Source: Clostridium sp.
GTDB taxonomy: Bacteria; Bacillota; Clostridia; Clostridiales; Clostridiaceae
Direction of reading: 5' to 3'
Assembly (NCBI GenBank): GCA_029257045.1
Contig: JARIDB010000082.1
Coordinates: 1 to 64,000 of the forward strand
DNA: 64,000 nt
Under the pieces are notes generated by a model. The model was not told where the DNA came from. It worked only from the letters and a program-made list of their open reading frames with translations, and searched no databases. This document shows positions 1-8,855 of the stretch, in pieces (within the stretch, counting starts at the first letter, position 1; every line of letters begins with the position of its first letter). The position numbers were made by a program, and so were the translations under genes.

Positions 1-1
1 A

Positions 2-484
2 AGAGATTCTTTGAATTTTAACTTTGCGATAAGAATGGCTATAGGAGTAGCTATAGCGATGGCTATAGGAAACTATTTTAATCTCGAAAAGTCTATGTGG
101 ATAGGACTTACAGTTATGTCATTAACAGAACCACACTTTGATCAAACTAAAGAAAAAATTAAATATAGATTATTTGGAACATTTTTAGGTGCTTTAATTT
201 TTATGATAATATTTAAGTTCGTAATACCAAAAAGTTTAACTATATATGTAGTGCTACTTCTAAATTATACATATATGTTTATTAAGGAATACAAGGCTAG
301 AATGGTATTTACAACTATGAATGCTTTAGGAGCTACCATGGTATTATATGATATATCTGTATCAGTACCTATGAGAATAAGCTTCATATTAGGGGGAACT
401 GTAATTGCCTTTATTGTTAACAAAGTCCTTTATGATAGATTTATTAAAAAGGATAAAAAATTGATAACTTATATATATGATTAG
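2..484 (+). CDS. FUSC/aromatic-acid-exporter-type membrane protein, 3' part
   Basis: The reading frame is open from the window edge, so this is the C-terminal part of a longer protein; a TTG at 11 is only an internal possibility. About 160 residues are visible. They hold several hydrophobic segments, the short loop LTEPHFDQT followed by KIKYRLFGTFLGALIF, and a short charged tail after the last segment. This layout resembles the membrane domain of the FUSC / YgaE-ArAE family, where a soluble domain usually lies elsewhere. The family includes aromatic acid efflux proteins, but the substrate here is unknown. No clear terminator lies between it and mgsA 128 bases on. The family call rests on general resemblance. 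Confidence 0.6.
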   Translation, partial: RDSLNFNFAIRMAIGVAIAMAIGNYFNLEKSMWIGLTVMSLTEPHFDQTKEKIKYRLFGTFLGALIFMIIFKFVIPKSLTIYVVLLLNYTYMFIKEYKARMVFTTMNALGATMVLYDISVSVPMRISFILGGTVIAFIVNKVLYDRFIKKDKKLITYIYD

Positions 485-612
485 AGTGTATTTGGTAAAA
501 TATAAAATGTATTCTGAATGTGAGTTTTACTTACTTAGAATTAAAGGTAATTTAAAGATTATCTTACAAAAAGAGATTTACGTTATAAAAGGAATATAAG
601 GGGGGATATTTA

Positions 613-1089
613 ATGGATTTAGAAAATGAATTTTTAACAATAACAATTGGCAAACAAAAAAATATTGCGTTAATTGCTCATGACAATAAAAAGACTGACA
701 TAATCGAATGGTGCGAAAAGAATAAAAAGGTTCTTAAACATCATTTTTTATGTGGAACTGGAACTACAGCAAGAATGATAACAGATAATACAGGATTACC
801 AGTTAGGGGGTATAATAGTGGTCCTTTAGGTGGAGATCAACAAATCGGAGCTAAAATAGTAGAAGGTAGAATAGATTTTATTATATTTTTCTCTGATCCT
901 TTAACAGCACAACCACATGATCCAGATGTAAAAGCACTTTTAAGAATTGCACAGGTTTATGATATACCAATTGCAAACAATGTCGCATCAGCTGATTTTA
1001 TGATTACATCACCATTAATGAACGAAGAATATAAGCATAAGATTATGAATTTTAATAAGAATATTAAAGATAGAGCAGGATTATTATAA
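613..1089 (+). CDS. mgsA: Methylglyoxal synthase
   Basis: Converts dihydroxyacetone phosphate to methylglyoxal plus phosphate, a cytosolic bypass of lower glycolysis used when phosphorylated sugars accumulate. The 158-residue protein has the family's usual length. The central GTGTTARMI, the GPLGGDQQIG loop with the catalytic Asp, and the FFSDPLTAQPHDPDV stretch carrying the active-site His and Asp are all seen. The ATG at 613 follows an AAGGGGGGAT ribosome site at about 597. It appears to be a single gene, ended by the hairpin at 1105. Its link to sugar and glycerol input fits the rest of the window, which carries fructose and glycerol operons. Confidence 0.95.
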   Translation: MDLENEFLTITIGKQKNIALIAHDNKKTDIIEWCEKNKKVLKHHFLCGTGTTARMITDNTGLPVRGYNSGPLGGDQQIGAKIVEGRIDFIIFFSDPLTAQPHDPDVKALLRIAQVYDIPIANNVASADFMITSPLMNEEYKHKIMNFNKNIKDRAGLL

Positions 1090-1104
1090 ATATTTAAATA
1101 AATG

Positions 1105-1135
1105 AAAAGAATTGATAAAATCAATTCTTTTTTTG
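1105..1135 (+). terminator. Rho-independent terminator of mgsA
   Basis: A 12-bp perfect stem (1105-1116 with 1120-1131), three-base loop and following T's. Confidence 0.85.
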
Positions 1136-1348
1136 ATTAATAACAATTTATCAATAAATAAACATTAAAAATTAGAGAATATTACAAAATGACTATATTT
1201 ATGATTAATGTATTAAATAAGGAGTAAAAGTATTGATAAATTAATTATATACGTCTGTAAAAGTTTTCAATTAACATATTATCAATAAATAGGAAGAGTG
1301 CATACCATATTAATACAATATTTGATTATATATTAACAAATTAATAAG

Positions 1349-1376
1349 TTGACAAGGTTAAAATTGCATATATAAT
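1349..1376 (+). promoter_or_regulatory. Promoter of the opp operon
   Basis: TTGACA at 1349 and TATAAT at 1371 with a 16-base spacer, both perfect. It is about 60 bases upstream of oppA. The rest of the 1136-1438 spacer is A/T-rich; I see no riboswitch in it. Confidence 0.8.
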
Positions 1377-1438
1377 ATAAAATAACAATAGGATAAAAGA
1401 GGAAGAATTATTCTAAATTAATAATTAGGGGGCAGAAT

Positions 1439-3091
1439 ATGAAAAGAGTAAAAGGACTTTTAACATTGGCAATAGCAATGACTTTGTCTGTTAGTTTAGT
1501 AGCTTGTGGGGGCAAAAATAGTACAAGCAAAAATACTAATGGAACTACGAATACAGCAACTAGTAATATTTTAAAAGCTCAATTAGATGTGGAAGTTGCA
1601 TCTATGGATCCACAAATAGCAGTAGATGGGGCTTCATTTGAAGTTATAGCAGCTGTGACAGAAGGGTTATATTCAATAGATTCAGATGGTAAACCAATAT
1701 TAGCAATAGCTGAAGATGTTAAAAAGAGCGAAGATGGATTAACTTATACCTTTAAATTAAAAGACGCAAAATGGTCAAATGGAAATGAAGTTACAGCAAA
1801 TGACTTCGTATTTGCATGGAGACGTCTTGTAAATCCAGATACAGCTAGTGAATATGCATTTATAGCAGGTATTGCAGGAATAAAAAATGCTGATGCAATT
1901 TCAGCAGGAGAAAAATCTGTTGAAGAACTTGGAGTAAGGGCAGAAGATGAGAAAACTTTAGTGGTAGAATTATCAACACCAGTTACATTCTTCGAATCAC
2001 TAATGGCATTTCCTTCATTCTTACCAGTAAATGAAGCGTTTTATAAAGAAGCTGGAGATAACTTTGCTACAAGCAAAGATACTATATTAGCAAATGGACC
2101 ATATAAGATAGCATCTTATGAACCAGCTGCTACAACTATAGAATTAGTAAAAAATGATACTTACTGGGATTCAGGTAATGTTAAATTAGACGGAATCAAA
2201 TTCCAAGTAATTAAAGAGACACAACAAACAATGCTTGCATATCAGAATGGGGATTTAGATATTGCAACATTAGCAGGAGAACAAGTAGAACAATTTAAAG
2301 GAGATCCTGAATTTAATAATATAATGGAAGGGTACTTGTGGTTCATATCACCAAACTTAAAAGTACCAGGGCTTGAAAATGAAAATCTCCGTAAAGCGCT
2401 TGCCCTATCATATGATAAAGAGGCAATCGTAAATAATATTCTTAAAGATGGTTCAGTAGTTGCTGATTTTGCAGTACCTAAATTACTTGCAACTGGTCCT
2501 AATGGTAAGGACTTCCGTGAAACGGCTGACACTTTCCTTTCAACAGATAAGGTTAAAGCCTTAGAACATTTTGAATTAGCTAAGAAGGAATTAGGAAAAG
2601 AAGAATTTAAATTATCAATTATGGTAGAAGATACAGAATCAGCACAAAACGTAGCACAGTTTATTCAAGCACAAATTCAAACTACTTTACCAGGAGTAAC
2701 TATAAACCTTGAAGTTATGCCAAAGAAAAATAGAGTAGAAAGAATGCAAAAAGGAGATTATGAGGTTGTATTAACTAGATGGGGACCAGATTATGCTGAT
2801 CCAATGACTTATTTAGATATGTGGTCTACTGGGAATTCTAATAACTATGGATCATGGTCAAATGAAGAATATGATGAAATAATTACTTCTTCAAAATCAG
2901 GAAAACTTGCATTAGATCCAGAAGAAAGATGGGAAGAGTTAAAGAGAGCAGAAGCTATTGCTATGGATGAAGCAGTTATCTTACCAGTATATCAAAAAGG
3001 TAGTGCTGTTATGATAAAGAGCAATGTTAAAAATGTTGAATTCCATTCAGTTGGTGTTTCAAGAATATATAAAAACGTTGTAAAAAATTAA
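1439..3091 (+). CDS. oppA: Oligopeptide ABC transporter substrate-binding lipoprotein
   Basis: Extracytoplasmic peptide receptor that delivers oligopeptides to the OppBCDF importer. The first 22 residues are a lipoprotein signal peptide with lipobox LVAC, so Cys23 is the lipid-modified residue; a Ser/Thr/Asn linker follows. The 550-residue length and the SBP_bac_5 hallmarks (LKDAKWSNGNEVTANDFVFA region, NGPYKI, LRKALALSYD, and RWGPDYADPMTYLD near the C terminus) fit OppA. The ATG follows an AGGGGGC site. It is first in the five-gene operon and is separated from oppB by a hairpin terminator, as expected for a receptor made in excess over the membrane parts. The peptide preference cannot be read from sequence. 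Confidence 0.93.
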   Translation: MKRVKGLLTLAIAMTLSVSLVACGGKNSTSKNTNGTTNTATSNILKAQLDVEVASMDPQIAVDGASFEVIAAVTEGLYSIDSDGKPILAIAEDVKKSEDGLTYTFKLKDAKWSNGNEVTANDFVFAWRRLVNPDTASEYAFIAGIAGIKNADAISAGEKSVEELGVRAEDEKTLVVELSTPVTFFESLMAFPSFLPVNEAFYKEAGDNFATSKDTILANGPYKIASYEPAATTIELVKNDTYWDSGNVKLDGIKFQVIKETQQTMLAYQNGDLDIATLAGEQVEQFKGDPEFNNIMEGYLWFISPNLKVPGLENENLRKALALSYDKEAIVNNILKDGSVVADFAVPKLLATGPNGKDFRETADTFLSTDKVKALEHFELAKKELGKEEFKLSIMVEDTESAQNVAQFIQAQIQTTLPGVTINLEVMPKKNRVERMQKGDYEVVLTRWGPDYADPMTYLDMWSTGNSNNYGSWSNEEYDEIITSSKSGKLALDPEERWEELKRAEAIAMDEAVILPVYQKGSAVMIKSNVKNVEFHSVGVSRIYKNVVKN

Positions 3092-3118
3092 TATTAAAAT
3101 TTAAGAAACTTAATAGAA

Positions 3119-3150
3119 TTACAGTGATATTTATATCACTGTAATTTTTT
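3119..3150 (+). terminator. Intra-operon hairpin/terminator between oppA and oppB
   Basis: An 11-bp perfect stem (3119-3129 with 3134-3144) and TTTA loop followed by six T's. It probably reduces transcription into oppB or protects the oppA 3' end. Confidence 0.8.
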
Positions 3151-3169
3151 AAAAAGGGAGGAATTGCAG

Positions 3170-4111
3170 ATGAAAAAATATTTGCTTAAAAGAATAGCAG
3201 TTTCTGTAGCAACTTTGTTAGCTATTTTATTAATATTGTTTTTAATGTTAGAGTTTATGCCAGGGTCACCATTTAACGATGAAAAATTAACAGCAGATCA
3301 AGTTTTATTATTGAATCAAAAATACGGATTAGATAAATCAGTATTTATTAGATTTATAAACTATGTTAAAAATATGCTTACGGGAGATTTTGGTGTTTCT
3401 TATACAATTTCTAAAAATACACCTATCTCAGTACTTCTTAAAAGTCGTTTACCTATTTCTCTTAGAGTTGGGGGACAAGCTGTTTTATTTGGTAGTATAG
3501 TTGGACTTATTTTAGGTGTTATAGCAGCTATAAAGCATAATACTATTTGGGATACAATGACCACTGTAATTTCAGTACTAGGAGTTAGCTTGCCATCTTA
3601 TGTATTTGCATTGGGGTTATCTTATTATCTAGGTTATAAAGTAAATTGGTTTCCATTATTATATTCTGGGGACACACTCTTTAAATCATCTGTACTTCCA
3701 ACAATAGCTTTATGTATGTTTACAATAGCCACAATAGCTAGGTTTACAAGAACAGAAATGATTGAGGTTTTAGCTTCAGATTATATGCAACTTGCAGAGA
3801 GTAAAGGGATAAGTGGAGTTAAGTTAATTACAAGACATGCTTTAAGAAATGCATTAATTCCAATTATAACAGTTCTTGCACCTCTTATAGTTGGACTAAT
3901 GACAGGAAGCTTAGTAATAGAAAAGATATTCTCAATCCCAGGGATAGGTAGTCTTTTAGTTACAGCAATTCAATCAAATGACTATAACGTTATAGTTGCT
4001 TTATCTTTTATTTATAGTGCAATGTATATTGGGATAATGTTAGTTGTTGATGTTTTATATAGTATTATAGATCCAAGAATAAGATTATCAAAGGAGGAGA
4101 GTCATGAGTAA
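3170..4111 (+). CDS. oppB: Oligopeptide ABC transporter permease, OppB
   Basis: One of two inner-membrane subunits that form the peptide channel. It has an N-terminal hydrophobic helix, a periplasmic-type loop, then the BPD_transp_1 domain. The EAA loop, which docks onto the ATPase, lies around SDYMQLAESKGISGVKLITRHALRNALIPI. I chose the ATG at 3170 (MKKYLLKR), because GGGAGG at 3156 is spaced 8 bases from it; a TTG two codons upstream is less well placed. The length of 313 residues is normal. It overlaps oppC by 8 bases, implying translational coupling. Confidence 0.93.
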   Translation: MKKYLLKRIAVSVATLLAILLILFLMLEFMPGSPFNDEKLTADQVLLLNQKYGLDKSVFIRFINYVKNMLTGDFGVSYTISKNTPISVLLKSRLPISLRVGGQAVLFGSIVGLILGVIAAIKHNTIWDTMTTVISVLGVSLPSYVFALGLSYYLGYKVNWFPLLYSGDTLFKSSVLPTIALCMFTIATIARFTRTEMIEVLASDYMQLAESKGISGVKLITRHALRNALIPIITVLAPLIVGLMTGSLVIEKIFSIPGIGSLLVTAIQSNDYNVIVALSFIYSAMYIGIMLVVDVLYSIIDPRIRLSKEESHE

Positions 4112-5168
4112 TGAATTAGATGTAATAAATTTTGAGTTTTTAGATAATGATTTTGAACTAGTAGGAACAAATAATTTATTACAAAATGATGTAATATATA
4201 CTGGTAATTCCTATTGGAGCGATGTTTTAGGAAGGTTAACAAAAAATAAAGGGGCGGTAATTGGTCTTATTTGTATTGTACTAATTACTATTATGGCTAT
4301 AGTTGGAGTTAATATAAATGGAAATACCTATGATTCACAAGTCATTTCACATCAAAATCTAGCACCAAGAATCCCTTTAGTAGAAAATATAGGTATTTTT
4401 GATGGTGGAGAAACAATAAATACTTCAAGTGGAGTTTTAGAGATTAACAAATATATTTCAAAAGGTGGAAGTAAAACAGGGCTTGAAGGAACTTATTATT
4501 GGTTTGGAACTGATGTACTAGGAAGAGATATATTCACTAGAACATGGATGGGGACAAGGATATCCCTATATATAGCTTTAATTGCAGTTATAATAGATAT
4601 ATTATTTGGACTTAGTTACGGACTTATCTCAGGGTACTTTGGTGGAGCTGTAGATAATGTAATGCAAAGGTTTGCCGAGATTTTAAATGGTATTCCAAGT
4701 TTAGTAATTGTAACTTTACTTATTATAGTTTTAAAGCCAGGTCTTGCAACAATTACCTTCTCTCTTATGATAACAGGATGGATTGGTATGAACCGTATAG
4801 CAAGAGCTCAAATGCTTAAGCTTAAAGAACAGGAATTTGTTTTAGCTTCAAGAACTTTAGGCGCAAAAGACTTCTTTATAATATTTAAGGAAATTCTTCC
4901 AAACATTCTAGGAGCGGTTATTACAAATACAATGTTCTCAATACCTAATGCTATATTTACAGAAGCATTTTTAGCATTTATAGGTCTTGGAGTTCCAGCA
5001 CCAATGGCTTCTTTAGGATCTCTTATAAGTGAGTCGTTTAAAAACTTTACAAGCCATCCTTATATGTTAGTAGCTCCAGTTGTTGTTCTTGCAATATTAA
5101 TGCTTAGCTTTAATATGTTAGCTGATGGTATAAGAGATGCTTTTGATCCTAAAATGAAAGAAATGTAA
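4104..5168 (+). CDS. oppC: Oligopeptide ABC transporter permease, OppC
   Basis: Second permease subunit of the peptide importer. An N-terminal cytoplasmic segment of about 50 residues precedes the first membrane helix. The extracellular segment ends in YYWFGTDVLGRDIFTR, the typical OppC/DppC entry to the core domain. The EAA loop is seen in EFVLASRTLGAKDFFIIFKEILPNILG. The C terminus LADGIRDAFDPKMKEM is the usual OppC ending. The ATG at 4104 has AAGGAGGA at 4091 and lies inside the end of oppB. At 354 residues it is slightly longer than average because of the extracellular loop. Confidence 0.93.
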   Translation: MSNELDVINFEFLDNDFELVGTNNLLQNDVIYTGNSYWSDVLGRLTKNKGAVIGLICIVLITIMAIVGVNINGNTYDSQVISHQNLAPRIPLVENIGIFDGGETINTSSGVLEINKYISKGGSKTGLEGTYYWFGTDVLGRDIFTRTWMGTRISLYIALIAVIIDILFGLSYGLISGYFGGAVDNVMQRFAEILNGIPSLVIVTLLIIVLKPGLATITFSLMITGWIGMNRIARAQMLKLKEQEFVLASRTLGAKDFFIIFKEILPNILGAVITNTMFSIPNAIFTEAFLAFIGLGVPAPMASLGSLISESFKNFTSHPYMLVAPVVVLAILMLSFNMLADGIRDAFDPKMKEM

Positions 5169-5182
5169 GGAGGTTTTAAATT

Positions 5183-6262
5183 ATGGAAAGAGAAAAAGTA
5201 TTATCAATTAGAAATTTATCTATATCATTTAAGACCTCAGGAGGTAGCATAAATGCTATAAGAGGTGTTAACTTAGATTTATATAGAGGAGAAACAATAG
5301 CAATAGTAGGGGAAAGTGGTAGTGGGAAATCTGTTACTATGAAAGCTGCTATGGGTATATTAAGTAATAATGGTGAGATTAATTCAGGGAATATAGACTT
5401 CACTTATTATAGGGATAATGAAAAGGTTGAAGTAGATATACTTAAACTATCAAAAAAAGAAATGAGAAAAAGGATTAATGGAAAAAGAGTAGCTATGATA
5501 TTCCAAGATCCAATGACGTCCTTAAATCCAACGATGACAATAGGATCACAAATCATGGAAGGTATGATTTGGCACTATAAAACTCCAAAAAAGGAAGCGG
5601 AAAAAAGAGCTATTGAACTTCTTGAACTTGTTGGAATAAATAATGCAGAAAAAAACATGAAAACTTATCCTCACCAATTATCAGGAGGTATGAGGCAAAG
5701 AGTTGTTATAGCAATAGCGCTTGCTTGTAACCCAGATCTTTTAATTTGTGATGAACCTACAACAGCTTTAGACGTAACAATTCAAGCTAAAATACTAGAA
5801 TTAATTAAAGATATTCAAAAAAAGATGAATATATCGGTTATATATATAACCCATGATTTAGGAGTTGTTGCAAAGGTTGCGGATTATGTCTCAGTTATGT
5901 ATGCCGGTAAAATAGTTGAAAAAGGTAAAATAGATGAAATATTTTATGATCCAAGACATCCATATACCTGGGGACTTTTATCTGCAATGCCTGATGTTAA
6001 TACTGATGATGACAAGTTATATACAATACCTGGAACACCAGCCAACTTACTTAATAAAGTAAAAGGAGATGCTTTTGCTCCAAGAAATATTTATTCTTTA
6101 AATATTGATAATAGGATAGAGCCACCTATGTTTAAAATAACAGATAGTCATTATGCATCTACTTGGTTATTGCATGAAAATTCACCTAATATAGAAATGC
6201 CTATAGAACTTAAAAACAGGATAGACAGAATGTTAAAGGAGGCAAAAAAAGATGGAAAATAA
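5183..6262 (+). CDS. oppD: Oligopeptide ABC transporter ATPase, OppD
   Basis: ATP-hydrolysing subunit that drives peptide import from the cytoplasmic face. Walker A is GESGSGKS, the Q-loop is [12 protein letters not shown], the ABC signature is LSGGMRQRV, Walker B is [12 protein letters not shown] and the switch His is in ITHDLGVV. The C-terminal oligopeptide/dipeptide-type extension is present. It normally contains a Cys-rich iron-sulfur motif; here I see only PRNIYSL and no Cys cluster, a mild departure. Start ATG follows AAGGAGG at 5167. Its end overlaps oppF by 11 bases. Confidence 0.93.
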   Translation: MEREKVLSIRNLSISFKTSGGSINAIRGVNLDLYRGETIAIVGESGSGKSVTMKAAMGILSNNGEINSGNIDFTYYRDNEKVEVDILKLSKKEMRKRINGKRVAMIFQDPMTSLNPTMTIGSQIMEGMIWHYKTPKKEAEKRAIELLELVGINNAEKNMKTYPHQLSGGMRQRVVIAIALACNPDLLICDEPTTALDVTIQAKILELIKDIQKKMNISVIYITHDLGVVAKVADYVSVMYAGKIVEKGKIDEIFYDPRHPYTWGLLSAMPDVNTDDDKLYTIPGTPANLLNKVKGDAFAPRNIYSLNIDNRIEPPMFKITDSHYASTWLLHENSPNIEMPIELKNRIDRMLKEAKKDGK

Positions 6263-7181
6263 TAAACCTCTTTTAGAAGTAAAAGATTTAAAGCAACATT
6301 TTAAAATTAGTAGAAAGTTTTCTGTTAAAGCTGTAAATGGCGTTTCTTTTGATATATATCCTGGAGAAACTTATGGGCTAGTTGGAGAGTCTGGTAGTGG
6401 TAAATCAACTATTGGACGTTCAATAATTAGACTATATGATCCTACAGCAGGAGAAATAAACTTTGATGGGGTAAATATATCAGGAAAACTATCAGCTTCA
6501 GAAAATAAACATTTAAGAATTAATATGCAAATGATATTTCAAGATCCTATGGCATGTCTTAATCCTAGAAAAAAGGTTTTTGAAATAATAGCTCAAGGGC
6601 TTGATATTCATAAACTATATGATAGTAAGGAAGAAAGAAAAGCGAAGGTTTATAAGATATTAGAAAAGGTAGGATTATCAAAAGAACATGCTAATAGATA
6701 TCCTCATCAATTTTCTGGTGGACAAAGGCAACGTATAGGAATAGCTAGAGCTCTTATAATGAATCCAAAACTTATAATAGCTGATGAAGCAATAAGTGCT
6801 TTGGATGTATCAATACAAGCTCAAGTTGTAAACTTAATGAAAGAAATTCAAGAAGAAACTAATACAGCATTTTTATTTATAGCCCATGATTTATCTATGG
6901 TTAAATATATTTCTAATAGAATAGGTGTACTGCACCTTGGATACTTACTCGAAACAGGTACAACAGAGGAAATATTTCAAAATCCTATACATCCTTATAC
7001 CAAATCATTAATATCTGCAATACCTCATCCAAATCCAAAGGTTGAAAAAGATAGAGTAGCAGAAACCTATGATTATAAAACAAGTGGAATAGATTATAGC
7101 CTTGGAGTTAATAATCACATAGATGGAACTCACTGTGTTCTAGGAACAGAAGAGGAACTTAAAAAGTGGAAAATTAAATAA
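6252..7181 (+). CDS. oppF: Oligopeptide ABC transporter ATPase, OppF
   Basis: Second ATPase of the importer, pairing with OppD. Walker [11 protein letters not shown]-loop MIFQDPMACLNPRKK, signature FSGGQRQRIGIARAL, Walker B LIIADEAISALD and switch AHDLSMV are all present. In Walker B the usual DEP is DEA, a common OppF variant. The ATG at 6252 follows AAAGGAGGC at 6236 and lies within the end of oppD. The 309-residue protein ends shortly after the nucleotide-binding domain with a Cys near the C terminus (HCVLGTEEEL). It is the last gene of opp; the terminator follows at 7205. Confidence 0.93.
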   Translation: MENNKPLLEVKDLKQHFKISRKFSVKAVNGVSFDIYPGETYGLVGESGSGKSTIGRSIIRLYDPTAGEINFDGVNISGKLSASENKHLRINMQMIFQDPMACLNPRKKVFEIIAQGLDIHKLYDSKEERKAKVYKILEKVGLSKEHANRYPHQFSGGQRQRIGIARALIMNPKLIIADEAISALDVSIQAQVVNLMKEIQEETNTAFLFIAHDLSMVKYISNRIGVLHLGYLLETGTTEEIFQNPIHPYTKSLISAIPHPNPKVEKDRVAETYDYKTSGIDYSLGVNNHIDGTHCVLGTEEELKKWKIK

Positions 7182-7204
7182 TTTTAAATATATATAATTA
7201 ATAC

Positions 7205-7231
7205 TAAAGGGGTTGTTATAGCCTCTTTTTT
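7205..7231 (+). terminator. Terminator of the opp operon
   Basis: AAAGGGGTT pairs with AGCCTCTTT (two G-U pairs) and is followed by a T run. Confidence 0.75.
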
Positions 7232-7292
7232 GTTGTAATTAAAATCAAAAAGAGTTATAAAGGTATATAAATGCGGAGAAATAGAAAAATAA

Positions 7293-7321
7293 TTAGATTA
7301 TATATTCATATATAGTATAAT
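7293..7321 (+). promoter_or_regulatory. Possible promoter of trkA-trkH
   Basis: TTAGAT at 7293 and TATAAT at 7316 with a 17-base spacer. The leader to trkA (7327-7439) holds an 8-bp inverted repeat CTATTTAG/CTAAATAG (7334, 7388). I see no c-di-AMP riboswitch motif. Confidence 0.45.
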
Positions 7322-7439
7322 GTAGGGACTGTTCTATTTAGGAATAATATATAAAATAAAAACTTATTATAAATAATAAAAGTTATACTAAATAGGAATG
7401 ACGTAAAATTATAAAGCTAAATGAGGAGAATAATTTAAA

Positions 7440-8855
7440 ATGAAAGTTATGATAGTAGGTGCAGGAAAATTAGGGTGTAAATTAGCTGGAGCAATGTTAA
7501 ATGAAAATATTGATGTAACATTAATGGATTCAAACTCTAAAGTAATTGAAAGAATAAATGACCATTTAGATGTTCTTACAGTAAATGCAAATGGATTAGA
7601 AGTTGAAATATTAAGAGAACTTAATATTGAAACATATGACTTGTTATTAGCATCAACTAGTAGTGATGAAACAAATACGATAATATGTACTTTAGCAAAA
7701 AAACTAGGTTGTATAAAAACCATAGCTAGAATAAGAAGTCCAGAATATACAAAGCAATTAGATTTTATTAAAAATGAAATGGGTATTGACCATATTGTTA
7801 ATCCTGACCTGGCAACGGCTAGTGAGATTACAAGATACCTATTGAAAAGGTATAACTTTTATTCAGGTAACTTTGCTAAGGGCAGAGTACAGATGATTGA
7901 TTTAAATATAAATAGTATAAATAACTCAAAAGAATTTATTGGACAAAAGGTTATGGAACTAGACAATATTCAAGGGCTACTTATTGTAGCGATATCAAGA
8001 AATGGTAATATTATTATTCCAGATGGTTCAACAGAGTTAGTTAAAGATGATATTATTTATTTAATGGGAGAAAGCAAAATTATTAATAACTGGGAAAATA
8101 AATATAGACCTAATTTTAATAAACGTCATATAAAAAGAATAATGATTTTTGGTGGAGGTAAAATAGGTTATTATTTATCAAAACAATTAAATGAATCTAA
8201 TATAAATGTTGTTATAGTTGAACAAGATAGAGAACGATGTAAATACTTAACTACTAATCTAAGTAATGCATTAATAATCCATGGTGATGGAACTGATATG
8301 AACTTATTACAGGAAGAGGATTTACCATTAATGGATGCTTTTGTTGGAGCAACAGGTTATGATGAACAAAATATTCTAATGTGTTTAATGGCCAAACAAT
8401 ATAATGTAAATAAAGTTATAACTAAGATTAGTAGACCTAGTTATTCACATGTTATAGATAAGCTAGGTATAGATTTAGCATTAAATCCAGTAAATATTAC
8501 AGTAAGTGAAATACTGAAATTTATACGTGGAGGAAAGGTTGTTTCTGTGTCGTTGCTTTTAGGAGAAGAAGCAGAAGTGACAGAAGTTATTGTTGGTGAT
8601 AATTTACCTGTTGTTGGGAAGAAGATAGCAGAGCTAGGGTTACCAAGAGGAATAATAATTGGATCGGTTGTTCATAAAGGTAAAGTAATTATCCCGAATG
8701 GCAATACGGTTATTAATAGCAGAGATAGATTAATTATATTCTGTCTAACTCAAAATATACCAGCAATAGATATGTTTTTAAAAGAAGGTAAAGGAGGGAT
8801 ATTAAATGAATTATGGCATGGTAATCAAGGTATTAGGAAATATATTAAGCCTTGA
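7440..8855 (+). CDS. trkA: Trk system potassium uptake regulator TrkA
   Basis: Peripheral cytoplasmic subunit that binds NAD(H)/ATP and gates the TrkH potassium channel. The 471 residues contain two tandem RCK_N-RCK_C units. Each starts with a Rossmann nucleotide-binding fold: MKVMIVGAGKLGCKLA at residue 1 and RIMIFGGGKIGYYLS near residue 235, each with an acidic residue at the end of the second strand. The ATG follows GAGGAG at about 7423. The last 17 codons overlap trkH and encode a short tail beyond the usual domain end. Its direct coupling to trkH confirms its function. Confidence 0.92.
   Translation: MKVMIVGAGKLGCKLAGAMLNENIDVTLMDSNSKVIERINDHLDVLTVNANGLEVEILRELNIETYDLLLASTSSDETNTIICTLAKKLGCIKTIARIRSPEYTKQLDFIKNEMGIDHIVNPDLATASEITRYLLKRYNFYSGNFAKGRVQMIDLNINSINNSKEFIGQKVMELDNIQGLLIVAISRNGNIIIPDGSTELVKDDIIYLMGESKIINNWENKYRPNFNKRHIKRIMIFGGGKIGYYLSKQLNESNINVVIVEQDRERCKYLTTNLSNALIIHGDGTDMNLLQEEDLPLMDAFVGATGYDEQNILMCLMAKQYNVNKVITKISRPSYSHVIDKLGIDLALNPVNITVSEILKFIRGGKVVSVSLLLGEEAEVTEVIVGDNLPVVGKKIAELGLPRGIIIGSVVHKGKVIIPNGNTVINSRDRLIIFCLTQNIPAIDMFLKEGKGGILNELWHGNQGIRKYIKP

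Noticed and set aside
7322..7439. c-di-AMP (ydaO) riboswitch before trkA
   Set aside because: None of the conserved ydaO blocks is present; only a short inverted repeat is seen.
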